Source of the DNA: CAVTSA01 sp963737225
GTDB lineage: Bacteria > Chloroflexota > Dormibacteria > Dormibacterales > Dormibacteraceae
Assembly: GCA_963737225.1 (NCBI GenBank)
Contig: CAVTSA010000005.1
Coordinates: forward strand, 124,001-188,000
Direction: 5' to 3'
DNA length: 64,000 nt
Part shown: one piece after another, positions 50,374-59,303 of the stretch
How positions within the stretch are numbered: position 1 is the stretch's first letter
Layout of the letters: each line of letters starts with the position of its first letter
Position numbers and translations under genes: made by a program
Notes under the pieces: model-generated
What the model saw: the letters and a program-made list of their open reading frames with translations, nothing else
What the model was told of the DNA's origin: nothing
The model's database searches: none

Positions 50374-51266
50374 CAGCCGGCCTCCGCGCGATCGATTCCG
50401 GCGGCGGCTCGCGCGATGCCGTCCCCGATAAGACCGGTGCCCATGGTAAGCAACGCCACTGCTGCGACGGGCAGCACGACACCCCAGGGCTGGGCCACGA
50501 GTGCGATCTGGTTCTCCTGGATCATCAGGCCCCAATCGGCTCCATTCGGATTAGGCGTGAAGCCGAGAAAAGCAATCGATGCGACTATCCCAATGGCGTT
50601 AGCTAGACGAATGGTCGACTCGACCATCAGCGGGCTCAGAATGTTGGGCAGAACCTCGCTGATTAAGATCCGCAATCGCGAGACACCGAGCGCCTCGGCG
50701 GCGGCGATGAAATCGAGCTGGACGATGGGCTCGGAGGCTCCGCGCACAACGCGGGCCACGCGAGGCATCGTGCTCAAACCGGCGGCGAGGACGATCAGCC
50801 AGTCGGAGGCACCGAGTATCGAAATGGCCAGCAGCACGAGGAGAATAGACGGAAAGGCCAGAATCACGTCCATGATTCGCATTATCACGTCGTCTGGAAG
50901 GCCGCGGGAGTATGCCGCGAGCATCCCGAGAGTGGTACCAAGCACGAGCCCCAGCCCCGTGGCCAGTACTGCGAGGCTCAGGATCTCAAAGCCGCCGTCC
51001 AGGAATCTGCTCCAGACGTCCTGCCCGAGATAGTCTGTGCCGAACCTGGCAGCCGCGCTGGGACCAGCGTTTGGTTGGCCTATGAAGTCCGTTGGACCAT
51101 GCGGAGCGAACAGCGGCCCAAACACCGCGATCCCGCCGAGTCCGAGCACTAGGACCAAGCCCACCCTGGTGCGCCCGAATCGCAGCGAGGCGCGGAGCAC
51201 ACCGCCGGTCTTGCGAGTGGTGGCTACCGGCCTGGCGTCGACAAGAACCGAACTGGGCGTTGCCAT
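50373..51266 (-). CDS. Dipeptide-type ABC transporter permease (DppC-like)
   Basis: 297 residues from the ATG at 51266. An N-terminal transmembrane helix, GTDYLGQDVWSRFLDGGFEI (DppC N-domain) and the EAA loop VRGASEPIVQLDFIAAAEAL with G in LGVSRLRI. Six helices. Lies between the DppB and ATPase genes. Confidence 0.92.
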   Translation of the reverse strand: MATPSSVLVDARPVATTRKTGGVLRASLRFGRTRVGLVLVLGLGGIAVFGPLFAPHGPTDFIGQPNAGPSAAARFGTDYLGQDVWSRFLDGGFEILSLAVLATGLGLVLGTTLGMLAAYSRGLPDDVIMRIMDVILAFPSILLVLLAISILGASDWLIVLAAGLSTMPRVARVVRGASEPIVQLDFIAAAEALGVSRLRILISEVLPNILSPLMVESTIRLANAIGIVASIAFLGFTPNPNGADWGLMIQENQIALVAQPWGVVLPVAAVALLTMGTGLIGDGIARAAAGIDRAEAG

Positions 51267-51270
51267 TGCG

Positions 51271-52281
51271 TCACAAACGCGTTCGAAGCCGAGGCGTGAC
51301 GATGATTGTCCCGATGTCGGCAAGCATGTTGAGCACGACATACAAGCCGGCGATCAGCATCGAGAGCGACTGGATCACAGGCAGATCGCGCGTCACAATC
51401 GCTTCGCGCAAAGCACCACCGATGCCGGGGTAGTTGAACACGAACTCCACGACGATGACGCCGGCCGCAAGGTAGGCGAGGCTCAGGGCGATCACCTGCA
51501 ATGTGGGGCCCAGAGCATTCGGGAGCGCGTGTCGCCAGATGATAATTCCTTCGGGAAGGCCTTCGAGGCGAGCCATTTCTACATAGTCGCTCTCCAGCAC
51601 ATCGATCATCGATGCACGCATGTACCGTGCCACGTATGGGGTCACCGCCAAGACCAGGGTGACGGTTGGCAGGATGACGGCCACAGGGTCGTCCCACGGC
51701 CCACGGCCCGGGGGGAACATCGAGACCGCCGGCAGCACCTGGGTAACGGTCGTAGCGAATAGAACGACCAATGTGATCCCTACTACGAATTCAGGCAGAG
51801 CGTTCAATGCCAGCGTGACGAGGGACATGACCGCGTCGAATGGACGATCGCGGCGGAGCGCGGAGTATGCACCGATCACTATCGAAAGCGGGATCGAAAT
51901 AAGGCCTGCGCATAAGAGTAGAAAGGCAGAGTTGACGATTGGATCGCTGAGCAGTTCCGTCACTGGCTCTCTGGCTGCTAACGAGAAGCCTGCATTACCA
52001 CGAACGAGGCCGGCGATCCATGAGAGGTACTGGACCAGGATGGGCCGGTTGAGGTGCAATTGCTCACGCAGCGCACGCAAGCTCGTCGGTGTCGCATTTC
52101 GCCCCAGAATCGCGCGGGCGGCATCTCCTGGCAGTGCCTGGGTCGCAGCGAATACGACTACCGACACCAGGACCAGGACCAGTATGCCGAGGGCAAGTCG
52201 ACGTAAGATGAATATCCAGAGCGCGTTGCGGCTTCCGCCCGACCACCAGTGTATACCCGACGGCCGCTCTGAGTTCACCAT
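51271..52281 (-). CDS. Dipeptide-type ABC transporter permease (DppB-like)
   Basis: 336 residues from the ATG at 52281 (MVNSERPSGIHWWSGGSRNA). FILRRLALGILVLVLVSVVV is the DppB signature start, then ALREQLHLNRPILVQYLSWI and the EAA loop MIDVLESDYVEMARLEGLPE. Ends FNYPGIGGALREAIVTRDLP, typical of the family. Its start overlaps the end of the 191-residue gene upstream. Confidence 0.92.
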   Translation of the reverse strand: MVNSERPSGIHWWSGGSRNALWIFILRRLALGILVLVLVSVVVFAATQALPGDAARAILGRNATPTSLRALREQLHLNRPILVQYLSWIAGLVRGNAGFSLAAREPVTELLSDPIVNSAFLLLCAGLISIPLSIVIGAYSALRRDRPFDAVMSLVTLALNALPEFVVGITLVVLFATTVTQVLPAVSMFPPGRGPWDDPVAVILPTVTLVLAVTPYVARYMRASMIDVLESDYVEMARLEGLPEGIIIWRHALPNALGPTLQVIALSLAYLAAGVIVVEFVFNYPGIGGALREAIVTRDLPVIQSLSMLIAGLYVVLNMLADIGTIIVTPRLRTRL

Positions 52282-52850
52282 CGGTCCAGACGTACTAACG
52301 ACGCGGCGGTCAGATCCGGTGAGCGCTGCCAAGCGACGTCCGGCCCTCCTGATGCCCTCGTCGGCCCGCGCATGCCATAGGAGTGGGTATGACCACTCCG
52401 AATGGGCATGGGTCTCCGCAATGGGTGCGGATCCTCGGGCCACCGACGGCTCCGCTGGACGATGGCCCAGACGAAACCGGAAATCCTGCTGAAGTCCTGA
52501 TCAAGGGCACGGCCCCAAGAGGAGTCGCAGAGCATGAAGTACAAATGATCGTCGCAGCGCCCGGTATGGTGGGGCCCGCGGCTGAGTTCAGGTCCCCTCT
52601 CCGCGGACAGATCGACTCGGACGATGTAGGCTCTGAGGTCACTCAGCACCGCGCGATCAATTACGCCGAAGATCGCGCGAACGTTCCCGTTGTGGGACTT
52701 CGGGCTGTCGTACACCAGCGGTTCGCCAGGGAATACGTTGAAAACCGCGAAGGGAGCGACGGTGCCATGGATCCCGTAATCGCGGGCCAATGCTCCGAGG
52801 CGACCACGATCGAGAACCAGGTCCGGGTCAGCCCGATCCATGGCCTTCAA
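52275..52850 (-). CDS. Hypothetical protein in the transporter operon
   Basis: 191 residues, MKAMDRADPDLVLDRGRLGA. The first 95 residues look like an ordered alpha/beta domain (IHGTVAPFAVFNVFPGEPLV, then NGNVRAIFGVIDRAVLSDLR). The latter part is Arg/Pro-rich and may be out of frame. Not recognised. Its stop overlaps the DppB start by 7 bases, so it is probably cotranscribed and may act on the imported compound. Confidence 0.45.
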   Translation of the reverse strand: MKAMDRADPDLVLDRGRLGALARDYGIHGTVAPFAVFNVFPGEPLVYDSPKSHNGNVRAIFGVIDRAVLSDLRAYIVRVDLSAERGPELSRGPHHTGRCDDHLYFMLCDSSWGRALDQDFSRISGFVWAIVQRSRRWPEDPHPLRRPMPIRSGHTHSYGMRGPTRASGGPDVAWQRSPDLTAASLVRLDRW

Positions 52851-53071
52851 CTGAGTTCGTCTCGCCGACGCTGCAACCAGCCCTTTCTTGGAGAGTTCCA
52901 GGTAGGGTTGAGAACGTGGACGTGATTGCCCATATGCTTCCGTGCGTCAGGACCGAGGTCCGTCAATTCGTTGGACGCCTGAGGGTTCTCGTCTATCATG
53001 TGAAGAACACGTGTGATGTAGATCGCCACCGCAAGCATGGTTACTTAGGAGCCCACCGCAACCACACACCA

Positions 53072-54706
53072 CTAGCTGTTGAACCAGATCGTCCGGAAAC
53101 CATGACCGTACGAATCTAGGGTGGGCGGATTTCCAATCGATGACTTAAGGCCTGACACCTTGTTACTGAAGGCGTCGATTGTGTTGTAAAAGAACGCGAT
53201 AATATGACCACCCTCGTTGTATTCGATCACCTGCATCTCGTGAATTATCTGGCATCGCTTCGAGGGGTCAATCTCGGCCAAGGCTTGATGGTAAAGGCTC
53301 AGATATCGGTCGCCGGTCGCATTCTTGGGCGGCCAGTGGGTTGCGTCGAAGTTAGCTGTTGGAATATCCCCCTCGCCAACTTGCAGCAGATACGGGTGCG
53401 CGAACCAACAGTCAACCGAGAGCGCAAGATGGAGGTACTGATCGCCATAATAATTGGGGTCATTGTGCACGTTGAGCGTTACGCCCGCGCCTTTTGCCTG
53501 CTGCGCGAAGACATATGCCTCGTTGACCATTGCGTCGATGTTCGGGGTTGTATGGAAGTCGAATACCAGGCCCTCTTGCCCGGCGGCTTTGAGCAGCGAT
53601 TTCGCCTGCTCGAGGTCTTGATGACGTTGCGGGAGGTCGTGCGCATAGCAGGGGTCGAACGGGGAGTACAGATCCTTTGCAACAACGCCATGTCCAGATA
53701 CCGCCTGCTCTACTAGTTGGGGACGATCTGCGATTAGCCGGAACGCCTGACGCACTCGCACATCATTGAAAGGAGGCATGTCGACCGCCATCTCGATCGG
53801 GATCCAGTTGCCGGTGTCCGACTCAAGCACCACGAGGTCCGAATGAGCCTTCACGATCGCGACCTGGGCAGTGGGCAAGTCACTTATAGCGTCGACCTGT
53901 CCAGCTAGCAGAGCGTTAACCTTTGACGACGGATCGTTGAACTCGACGATCGTTACCTGGTCGAAGTAAGGCTCGCCCGTGCGCCAGTAGTTGTTGTTCC
54001 GGGTGAAGGTGGTCTCAACGCCGGGCGTAAAGCTGACCAGTTTGAAGGGACCGGTTCCGATCTGGGGTGCGGGGTATGCCTCGTATCCGACTGGAACCAC
54101 GCTGTTGAAGTACTGCGCCATCTGATCAGCGATCGTCGGGTTCGCCTGAGTCAGTTGCAGACGTACAGTCCGGTTGTCCAGTTTCACAATGCCGTTCTGT
54201 GGATCCAACCAAGGCGCCAGATCAGAGTAGCCGAAAAGGGCGAGGTCTGGACGGAGGATGCGCTGCAATGAGTAGACCAGGTCGTCGGCTGAAAGAGTCT
54301 TGCCGTTGTGGAATTCGATGCCCTGCTTGAGCCGAATCGTCCACTGGTCCGGTTTGTCCTGGGTCAGCGACTCGGCCAAGCCGAGGTCTGTGGTGATCTT
54401 GGCCTTTTCGTTGTAGGCCACTAGCGTCTCGAAGCTAGCCATGAGGCGTGCAGTGTCGCCGCCGCCGATGTTATTTTGCCCATCCATGATGGCCTTGGCA
54501 CCGTCGCCGATAAGGCCGATGCGAAAGTTGCCGCCCCGTTTCGGTGTGTCGGTTGCCGCCGAGGTGGTGGTGGTGCCGGGCCCGCAGGCCGCCAGCAAGC
54601 CACTGAGCGCAAGCCCGCCGGCGACTACGCCTGCGCCTTTAATCAGCTCGCGGCGCGTCGTAGCTGGCCCGCGGAGATCCAGTGGCCGGTTGGGCTCTGA
54701 CTCCAT
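53072..54706 (-). CDS. ABC transporter substrate-binding protein, family 5 (DppA/OppA-like)
   Basis: 544 residues. Twin-arginine-type signal (TTRRELIKGAGVVAGGLALS) with lipobox LLAAC at about 41. The family 5 fold shows in QWTIRLKQGIEFHNGKTLSA, DDLVYSLQRIL, YPAPQIGTGPFKLVSFTPGV and FNDVRVRQAFRLIADRPQLV. As a Tat-exported lipoprotein it would capture substrate outside the cell for the DppBC/DppDF importer. The catabolic operon diverges from it at 54952. Confidence 0.92.
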   Translation of the reverse strand: MESEPNRPLDLRGPATTRRELIKGAGVVAGGLALSGLLAACGPGTTTTSAATDTPKRGGNFRIGLIGDGAKAIMDGQNNIGGGDTARLMASFETLVAYNEKAKITTDLGLAESLTQDKPDQWTIRLKQGIEFHNGKTLSADDLVYSLQRILRPDLALFGYSDLAPWLDPQNGIVKLDNRTVRLQLTQANPTIADQMAQYFNSVVPVGYEAYPAPQIGTGPFKLVSFTPGVETTFTRNNNYWRTGEPYFDQVTIVEFNDPSSKVNALLAGQVDAISDLPTAQVAIVKAHSDLVVLESDTGNWIPIEMAVDMPPFNDVRVRQAFRLIADRPQLVEQAVSGHGVVAKDLYSPFDPCYAHDLPQRHQDLEQAKSLLKAAGQEGLVFDFHTTPNIDAMVNEAYVFAQQAKGAGVTLNVHNDPNYYGDQYLHLALSVDCWFAHPYLLQVGEGDIPTANFDATHWPPKNATGDRYLSLYHQALAEIDPSKRCQIIHEMQVIEYNEGGHIIAFFYNTIDAFSNKVSGLKSSIGNPPTLDSYGHGFRTIWFNS

Positions 54707-54951
54707 CCGTCCTTCCTCCTACTCGGTAAGTAGCCGCTCGGCTAACTCGACCGGGCAGCGCGGATCCAGCCTTGACCCCGGACCGACGCGGGTCGAAGGC
54801 AGCAGTTGAACCCGAAGCTGCCTCCGATCCGTTCCATCAGACGGAACGATGTCTCGCATGGTTGTTCACGAGTGTATTCTTGGCTTCGCGAGGTGTCAAG
54901 AAACCAATCGCGGGCGCAAGGTACGCACGACCACCCGACGGGAGCAAAGGA

Positions 54952-56703
54952 ATGACCAGCATGAGAGGCGCGGACGTCATCGCCAGAACCCTCCGTTCGC
55001 TGGGGGTCGAGGTCGTCTTCGGCATGTGCGGCCACGGCGACCTGCCCATCCTGGACGCGCTGATCGGCAGCGGAATCAGGTTCATGAGCTTCCACCACGA
55101 GCAGGTCGCCGCCCACGCGGCCGACGCCTACTTCCGGGTCTCGCACCGCCCTGGTGTGGTCGTGACCACCCTCGGGCCGGGCATGCTGAACACGGTGACG
55201 GCGCTGGGCGACGCTGCCCTGGACGCGTCCGCCGTGGTGGTCATCTCGGGGGACATCCCCGACCGCTTCGAGGGCTTCGGCGCCTACCAGGAAGTCGACC
55301 TGAACGGCGGCGACGAGCAGCATTTGGTGTCGCGACCGGTGACCAAGCGGTCGTATCGAGTTGTCGACCCCGCGGCGCTCTCGTACACGGTGGCGAGAGC
55401 GTGGAGCGAGTCGCTGTCCGGCTGTCCGGGCCCGGTCCACGTACACGTGCCCTTGAATTTCATGTCGGCGCGGGGGGACTACCCGCTCTTCGAACCGGTC
55501 CATGTCGAACCGCCGGCTCTCGCTGAGGGCGTGGCCGCCCGCATTTTGGACTGCATCGCTTCCTCTCGACGGCCGGTGCTCTATGCCGGCGGCGGGGTCC
55601 TCACCGCGGGGGGCTCCGAGGCGTTGACCCGGCTCGCCGAGGCCACATCCCTCCCAGTCGCTACCTCGATGATCGCGCAGGGCGCGATCTCCGAGTCACA
55701 CCCCCTCTCGCTCGGGTTCACCGGCTCGGTTGGTGCTCGGCCCGCGAATCAGGTCGTGCGAGAAGCGGACCTCGTCTTTGCCGTCGGCACCAGATTCTCG
55801 GAGATGGACTCCAGCTCCTGGCACGGTGACAAGTTCATCCGCGCGGGGTGCGAGGTCATCCACATCGACATCGATCCGAGACAGATCGGTCGGATCTACC
55901 CGCCGGTGATCGGAGCGGTGGCCGACGCCCGGCAGGCGCTGAGTGAACTGGCGGTGCTCGCGGCAAGCACACTCCAGCCACTGCGCGACGACTATCTCCG
56001 GGACCTCGACGTTCTGAAGGACGCCTGGCAGGAGGAGATGGAGGAGTTGCGCCGGCAGCGGGAGTGTCCGTTCCAACCGCCCTTCGTGATCGACACACTG
56101 CGTCGAGTGCTCCCGGACGATGCCCTCTTGGTCTCCGGCGTTGGGGTCCGGCACATGGTGGGACAGCACTACCCGGTCCGGAGGCCGGGGACGCTGCTCG
56201 TTGCCAGCGGCCTCTCCACCATGGGATGGGAGATGGGCGCGGCCGTGGGCGCCAAGGTGGCCCGCCCGGATGCGACGGTGGTCGGGTTCGTCGGCGACGG
56301 CGCCTTCAACTCGACCGTCAGCGCGGTTCCAACCGCACTGGCCGAGGATGTCGGGGTCGTCTGGGTGGTGCTCGATAACGGAGGCTACCAGTGCATCGGC
56401 GTGTACCAGGACCGCCACTACGGCCGGCGGATCGCCACCGACTGGCAGCGGCTGCCGGGCGGGACGCCCTACCAGATCGACTACGTCGGCCTTGCGCGCG
56501 CCTACGGTGTAGACGGCGAGACGGTGCGCGAGGGGGCGGGTCTGGAACCGGCCCTGCGCCGTGCAATCGACAGCAGGGGTAGCTACCTGGTGCACCTACC
56601 GATCTCCCAGGGCATCACGTCGCTCCCCAGCGGCGCCTTCGACGTGAACACGATCGCCGCCGGCGACACCGCGCTGTTGCCTGCCGTCCTGGGTCCGAGA
56701 TGA
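54952..56703 (+). CDS. Thiamine diphosphate-dependent enzyme (acetolactate synthase-like fold)
   Basis: 583 residues from the ATG at 54952. Three-domain ThDP fold: PYR domain MRGADVIARTLRSLGVEVVF with the catalytic Glu in FHHEQVAAHAADAYFR, a central domain (SSRRPVLYAGGGVLTAGGSE), and PP domain VVGFVGDGAFNSTVSAVPTA (GDG...N, here with shortened spacing) then WVVLDNGGYQCIG. Relatives include sulfoacetaldehyde acetyltransferase, oxalyl-CoA decarboxylase and 2-hydroxyacyl-CoA lyase. The CoA-transferase neighbours favour the last two types. It starts the plus-strand operon and overlaps the next gene by ATGA. Confidence 0.85.
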   Translation: MTSMRGADVIARTLRSLGVEVVFGMCGHGDLPILDALIGSGIRFMSFHHEQVAAHAADAYFRVSHRPGVVVTTLGPGMLNTVTALGDAALDASAVVVISGDIPDRFEGFGAYQEVDLNGGDEQHLVSRPVTKRSYRVVDPAALSYTVARAWSESLSGCPGPVHVHVPLNFMSARGDYPLFEPVHVEPPALAEGVAARILDCIASSRRPVLYAGGGVLTAGGSEALTRLAEATSLPVATSMIAQGAISESHPLSLGFTGSVGARPANQVVREADLVFAVGTRFSEMDSSSWHGDKFIRAGCEVIHIDIDPRQIGRIYPPVIGAVADARQALSELAVLAASTLQPLRDDYLRDLDVLKDAWQEEMEELRRQRECPFQPPFVIDTLRRVLPDDALLVSGVGVRHMVGQHYPVRRPGTLLVASGLSTMGWEMGAAVGAKVARPDATVVGFVGDGAFNSTVSAVPTALAEDVGVVWVVLDNGGYQCIGVYQDRHYGRRIATDWQRLPGGTPYQIDYVGLARAYGVDGETVREGAGLEPALRRAIDSRGSYLVHLPISQGITSLPSGAFDVNTIAAGDTALLPAVLGPR

Positions 56704-57923
56704 TCGAGGGCCCACTTGAGGGACTCCGCGTCGTCTCATTCACCACTGTGGCCGCCGGCCCTGTGTGCGCGATGATGCTCGCCGACTTCGGAGCCGAGGT
56801 CATCAAGGTCGAGCCGCCGGGAGGCGAGCGCTCCCGGGCCTGGGGAACTGGCAGGTACGGGCGCGACGGAGAGTACAGCGCGATGTTCCTGGCCTTCAAC
56901 CGAAACCAGTCCAGCGTCGTGATCGACCTCCGGAGCGAGGCCGGCCGCGTCGATGCGAGGCGGCTGGTCCGCACTACGGACGTGGTGGTCGAGAACTTCA
57001 CGCCGGGCATCGCCGACGAGTTCGGGATCGGCTACCGGCAGGCGGCCGCACTCCGGCCGGACATGATCTACTGCAGCATCTCGGCCTACGGCCAGGGGGG
57101 CCCGCTGCGCACGCGTCCCGGCTTCGACACAATGATGCAGGCCTACACGGGACACCTCAGCATCACCGGCGAGCCCGACCGCCCGGCCGTGCGCATCGGC
57201 CCATCCGCCATCGACGTGCTCACCGGCTCGAATGCGGCCTTCGGCATCATGGTCGCCCTACATCATCGCCAGATGACGGGGGAAGGCCAGTACCTCGAGA
57301 CCTCCCTCTACGACAACGCGTTGCACCTCATCAGCCACGTAATCGGTGACTTCACGGGCACGGGCGAGCTACCAGGCCGCTGGGGCCCCTACTACCCATA
57401 CACGGCCCCGTATGGGATCTTCAAGGCGTCCGACCGTGAGCTGTTTCTCGGGGTCAGCAGCCAGTTCTGGGCCCCCTTCTGCCTGGAGGCGGGCAGGCCT
57501 GACCTCCTGGATGACTCCCGATTCCGCTCCAATCGGGACCGCCTGGCCAACCGCGATGCCCTCTACCGGGAGGTGGTTCCCGTCATCGCCGCCCGCTCGG
57601 CCGGTGACTGGGTCGCAGCCTGCGCCCGCCGAGGGATACCCGCGAGCTTGGTCGAGGACATCGCCGGGGTCGTTTCTCAGGGTCAGGCCCGGAGCCAGGG
57701 CCTGATCGTCGACACGGGGGTCGACGGCGTACGCACGGTGGGCCTTCCCGTAAGGCTAAGCGCGACGCCGGGCTCGATCCGGCGCCACGCGCCTTCGCTC
57801 GGCGAGGACACCGACCGGGTCCTCGGGCCTCTCCGCACCAGCGAGGGGGCCGGGGGGGACGAAGCGCCCGCGGCGACAACACCCAGTCAATTGAGTGCGC
57901 CCCCTCCGAGGAATGCTGGATGA
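56700..57923 (+). CDS. Family III CoA-transferase (CaiB/BaiF), first copy
   Basis: 407 residues. LEGLRVVSFTTVAAGPVCAM, LADFGAEVIKVEPPGGERSR, the AFNRNQSSVVIDLRSEAGRV segment, then SAYGQGGPLRTRPGFDTMMQ with the catalytic Asp of family III enzymes (formyl-CoA transferase type), and GEGQYLETSLYDNALHLISH. It moves CoA between two organic acids, probably activating the pathway substrate. ATGA overlaps on both sides show tight coupling with the ThDP enzyme and the isomerase. Confidence 0.9.
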   Translation: MIEGPLEGLRVVSFTTVAAGPVCAMMLADFGAEVIKVEPPGGERSRAWGTGRYGRDGEYSAMFLAFNRNQSSVVIDLRSEAGRVDARRLVRTTDVVVENFTPGIADEFGIGYRQAAALRPDMIYCSISAYGQGGPLRTRPGFDTMMQAYTGHLSITGEPDRPAVRIGPSAIDVLTGSNAAFGIMVALHHRQMTGEGQYLETSLYDNALHLISHVIGDFTGTGELPGRWGPYYPYTAPYGIFKASDRELFLGVSSQFWAPFCLEAGRPDLLDDSRFRSNRDRLANRDALYREVVPVIAARSAGDWVAACARRGIPASLVEDIAGVVSQGQARSQGLIVDTGVDGVRTVGLPVRLSATPGSIRRHAPSLGEDTDRVLGPLRTSEGAGGDEAPAATTPSQLSAPPPRNAG

Positions 57924-58816
57924 GGCTCGGTGTCTTCGGGCTCACGCCGCCCAAGGGGATCGGCGCAGATAAGGCGCTTGAGTGGTCGATCGACGAGGCA
58001 GCCAAGCTCGACGTCGAGCTTCTCGGCGCCGAGGGTCGGGCCATGTTCCGGTGGGGCACTTATCCATTCGACCGTGGTTATTGGCGAGAGCTACGGCAAC
58101 TGGCCGCCGAACGCGGCGTCGAGATAGAACCGTACGTCCGGTCGCCTTTCGATCTGGTCGGCCCCACCTCGAGTGAGACGCGGTCGGCGATGGTCGACAG
58201 CATTCGGGCCTCACGAGAGTTGGGCGGCCCGGTCATGCGAACGGGATACGGCGACCAGACGATCGCACGAACGAGGTACGGATCGATCCCGCTGACCGAC
58301 CACTTGCGGCTCCTCGAGTCCAATCTGCAGGAGGCGGCCAGGATCGCGGAGAGCGAAGGGATTGTTTTCGCGGTCGAGAACCACACCGACTTCACCGGCC
58401 GCGAGTGGGACAGCGTGCTCACGAGCGTCGGCTCGGACCAGATCCGCTTCGCGTTCGACTCGGCCAACGGCATGACGATCTTCGCCAACCCACTGGACGA
58501 CGTGGCGGCGCTGGCCCGGTGGACGGTCACCACGCACATAAAGGACATGCGTGTGACACAGAACTGGCGTCCGGACGACGGTCCCTCACCTTTGGTCCCC
58601 TTCGGTGTGACCGGATGCCCGATCGGCGAGGGCGACCTGGACCTCCGCGCCATCATCAGGCGCCTCGTGGACGAGTCCCCACTGCATGCCGATGTCCCCC
58701 TCATCGTTGAGCCGAGCTGGCCTCCCGTCGGTCCGGGTGAGAGCATCGCCACCAAACGCAAGGAGCTGCTCAAGGCGAACCTTGCGGGCCTCCGGCGGAT
58801 CGTGCGGGAGTTGTGA
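57920..58816 (+). CDS. Sugar phosphate isomerase/epimerase-type TIM barrel, first copy
   Basis: 298 residues. AP_endonuc_2/xylose-isomerase-like TIM barrel: MRLGVFGLTPPKGI, IVFAVENHTDFTGREWDSVL with metal-binding Glu, IRFAFDSANGMTIFANPLDD with Asp, TVTTHIKDMRVTQNWRP with His, and VPLIVEPSWPP with the last Glu. The metal tetrad appears complete. Relatives are hydroxypyruvate isomerase, IolE and IolI; the exact substrate is open. Confidence 0.85.
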   Translation: MRLGVFGLTPPKGIGADKALEWSIDEAAKLDVELLGAEGRAMFRWGTYPFDRGYWRELRQLAAERGVEIEPYVRSPFDLVGPTSSETRSAMVDSIRASRELGGPVMRTGYGDQTIARTRYGSIPLTDHLRLLESNLQEAARIAESEGIVFAVENHTDFTGREWDSVLTSVGSDQIRFAFDSANGMTIFANPLDDVAALARWTVTTHIKDMRVTQNWRPDDGPSPLVPFGVTGCPIGEGDLDLRAIIRRLVDESPLHADVPLIVEPSWPPVGPGESIATKRKELLKANLAGLRRIVREL

Positions 58817-58831
58817 GGGGGTCATCGGCCA

Positions 58832-59290
58832 ATGAGCACGGGCCTGGTCGTGATCGTCGTCGGTGGAGGTGCCTGGGACAGCGCCGGCGCGCAACACGTC
58901 GCGGCGCGCAGGCGTGGGGTGCTGTGCCTCGACCAACCACTGGCCGGCGCACGTCGCGTTCTATCACAGCGGGGAGCCCACCGACCCGGACTAGGTAGGC
59001 CCGGTCACCGCCGCCGACCTGGACGCAGGGCACCGAGTGATCCCGGAGCGACTCCGGCCCTGACCAGGATCGGGGAGTTGTCCTCCTGCATGTTCGTGAA
59101 CATGAGCGCCCACCAGTACGCCATCGGCGCACATCCCGACAGCGCCCGCGTGCTGGTTCTGGCGAGTGGGTTGGGGCGCTGCTTCGATCCGGCACAGATG
59201 ATCGGCGAGTTCATCACTGATCTCGCTTATGGGCAGGAGCGACCAGACTTCGCGGGGCTGTCGCCGAGCCGCTTCGCCGGCGAGCGCTGA
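58832..59290 (+). pseudogene. Relic of a sarcosine-oxidase-like flavoenzyme
   Basis: The start LVVIVVGGGAWDSAGAQHVA is a damaged FAD motif. A frame-shifted middle reads AFYHSGEPTDPD then VGPVTAADLDAGHRVIPERL, and the end SSCMFVNMSAHQYAIGAHPD keeps the covalent-flavin Cys position. Each part aligns with the 39386-40480 enzyme (FHHGGDSTDPDAVRPAAAAD; SCLYPNSPDYHYLVGTHP). Most of the centre (about 200 residues) is deleted. The operon continues past it. Confidence 0.7.
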
Positions 59291-59303
59291 AGAGGAGAGC
59301 ACC

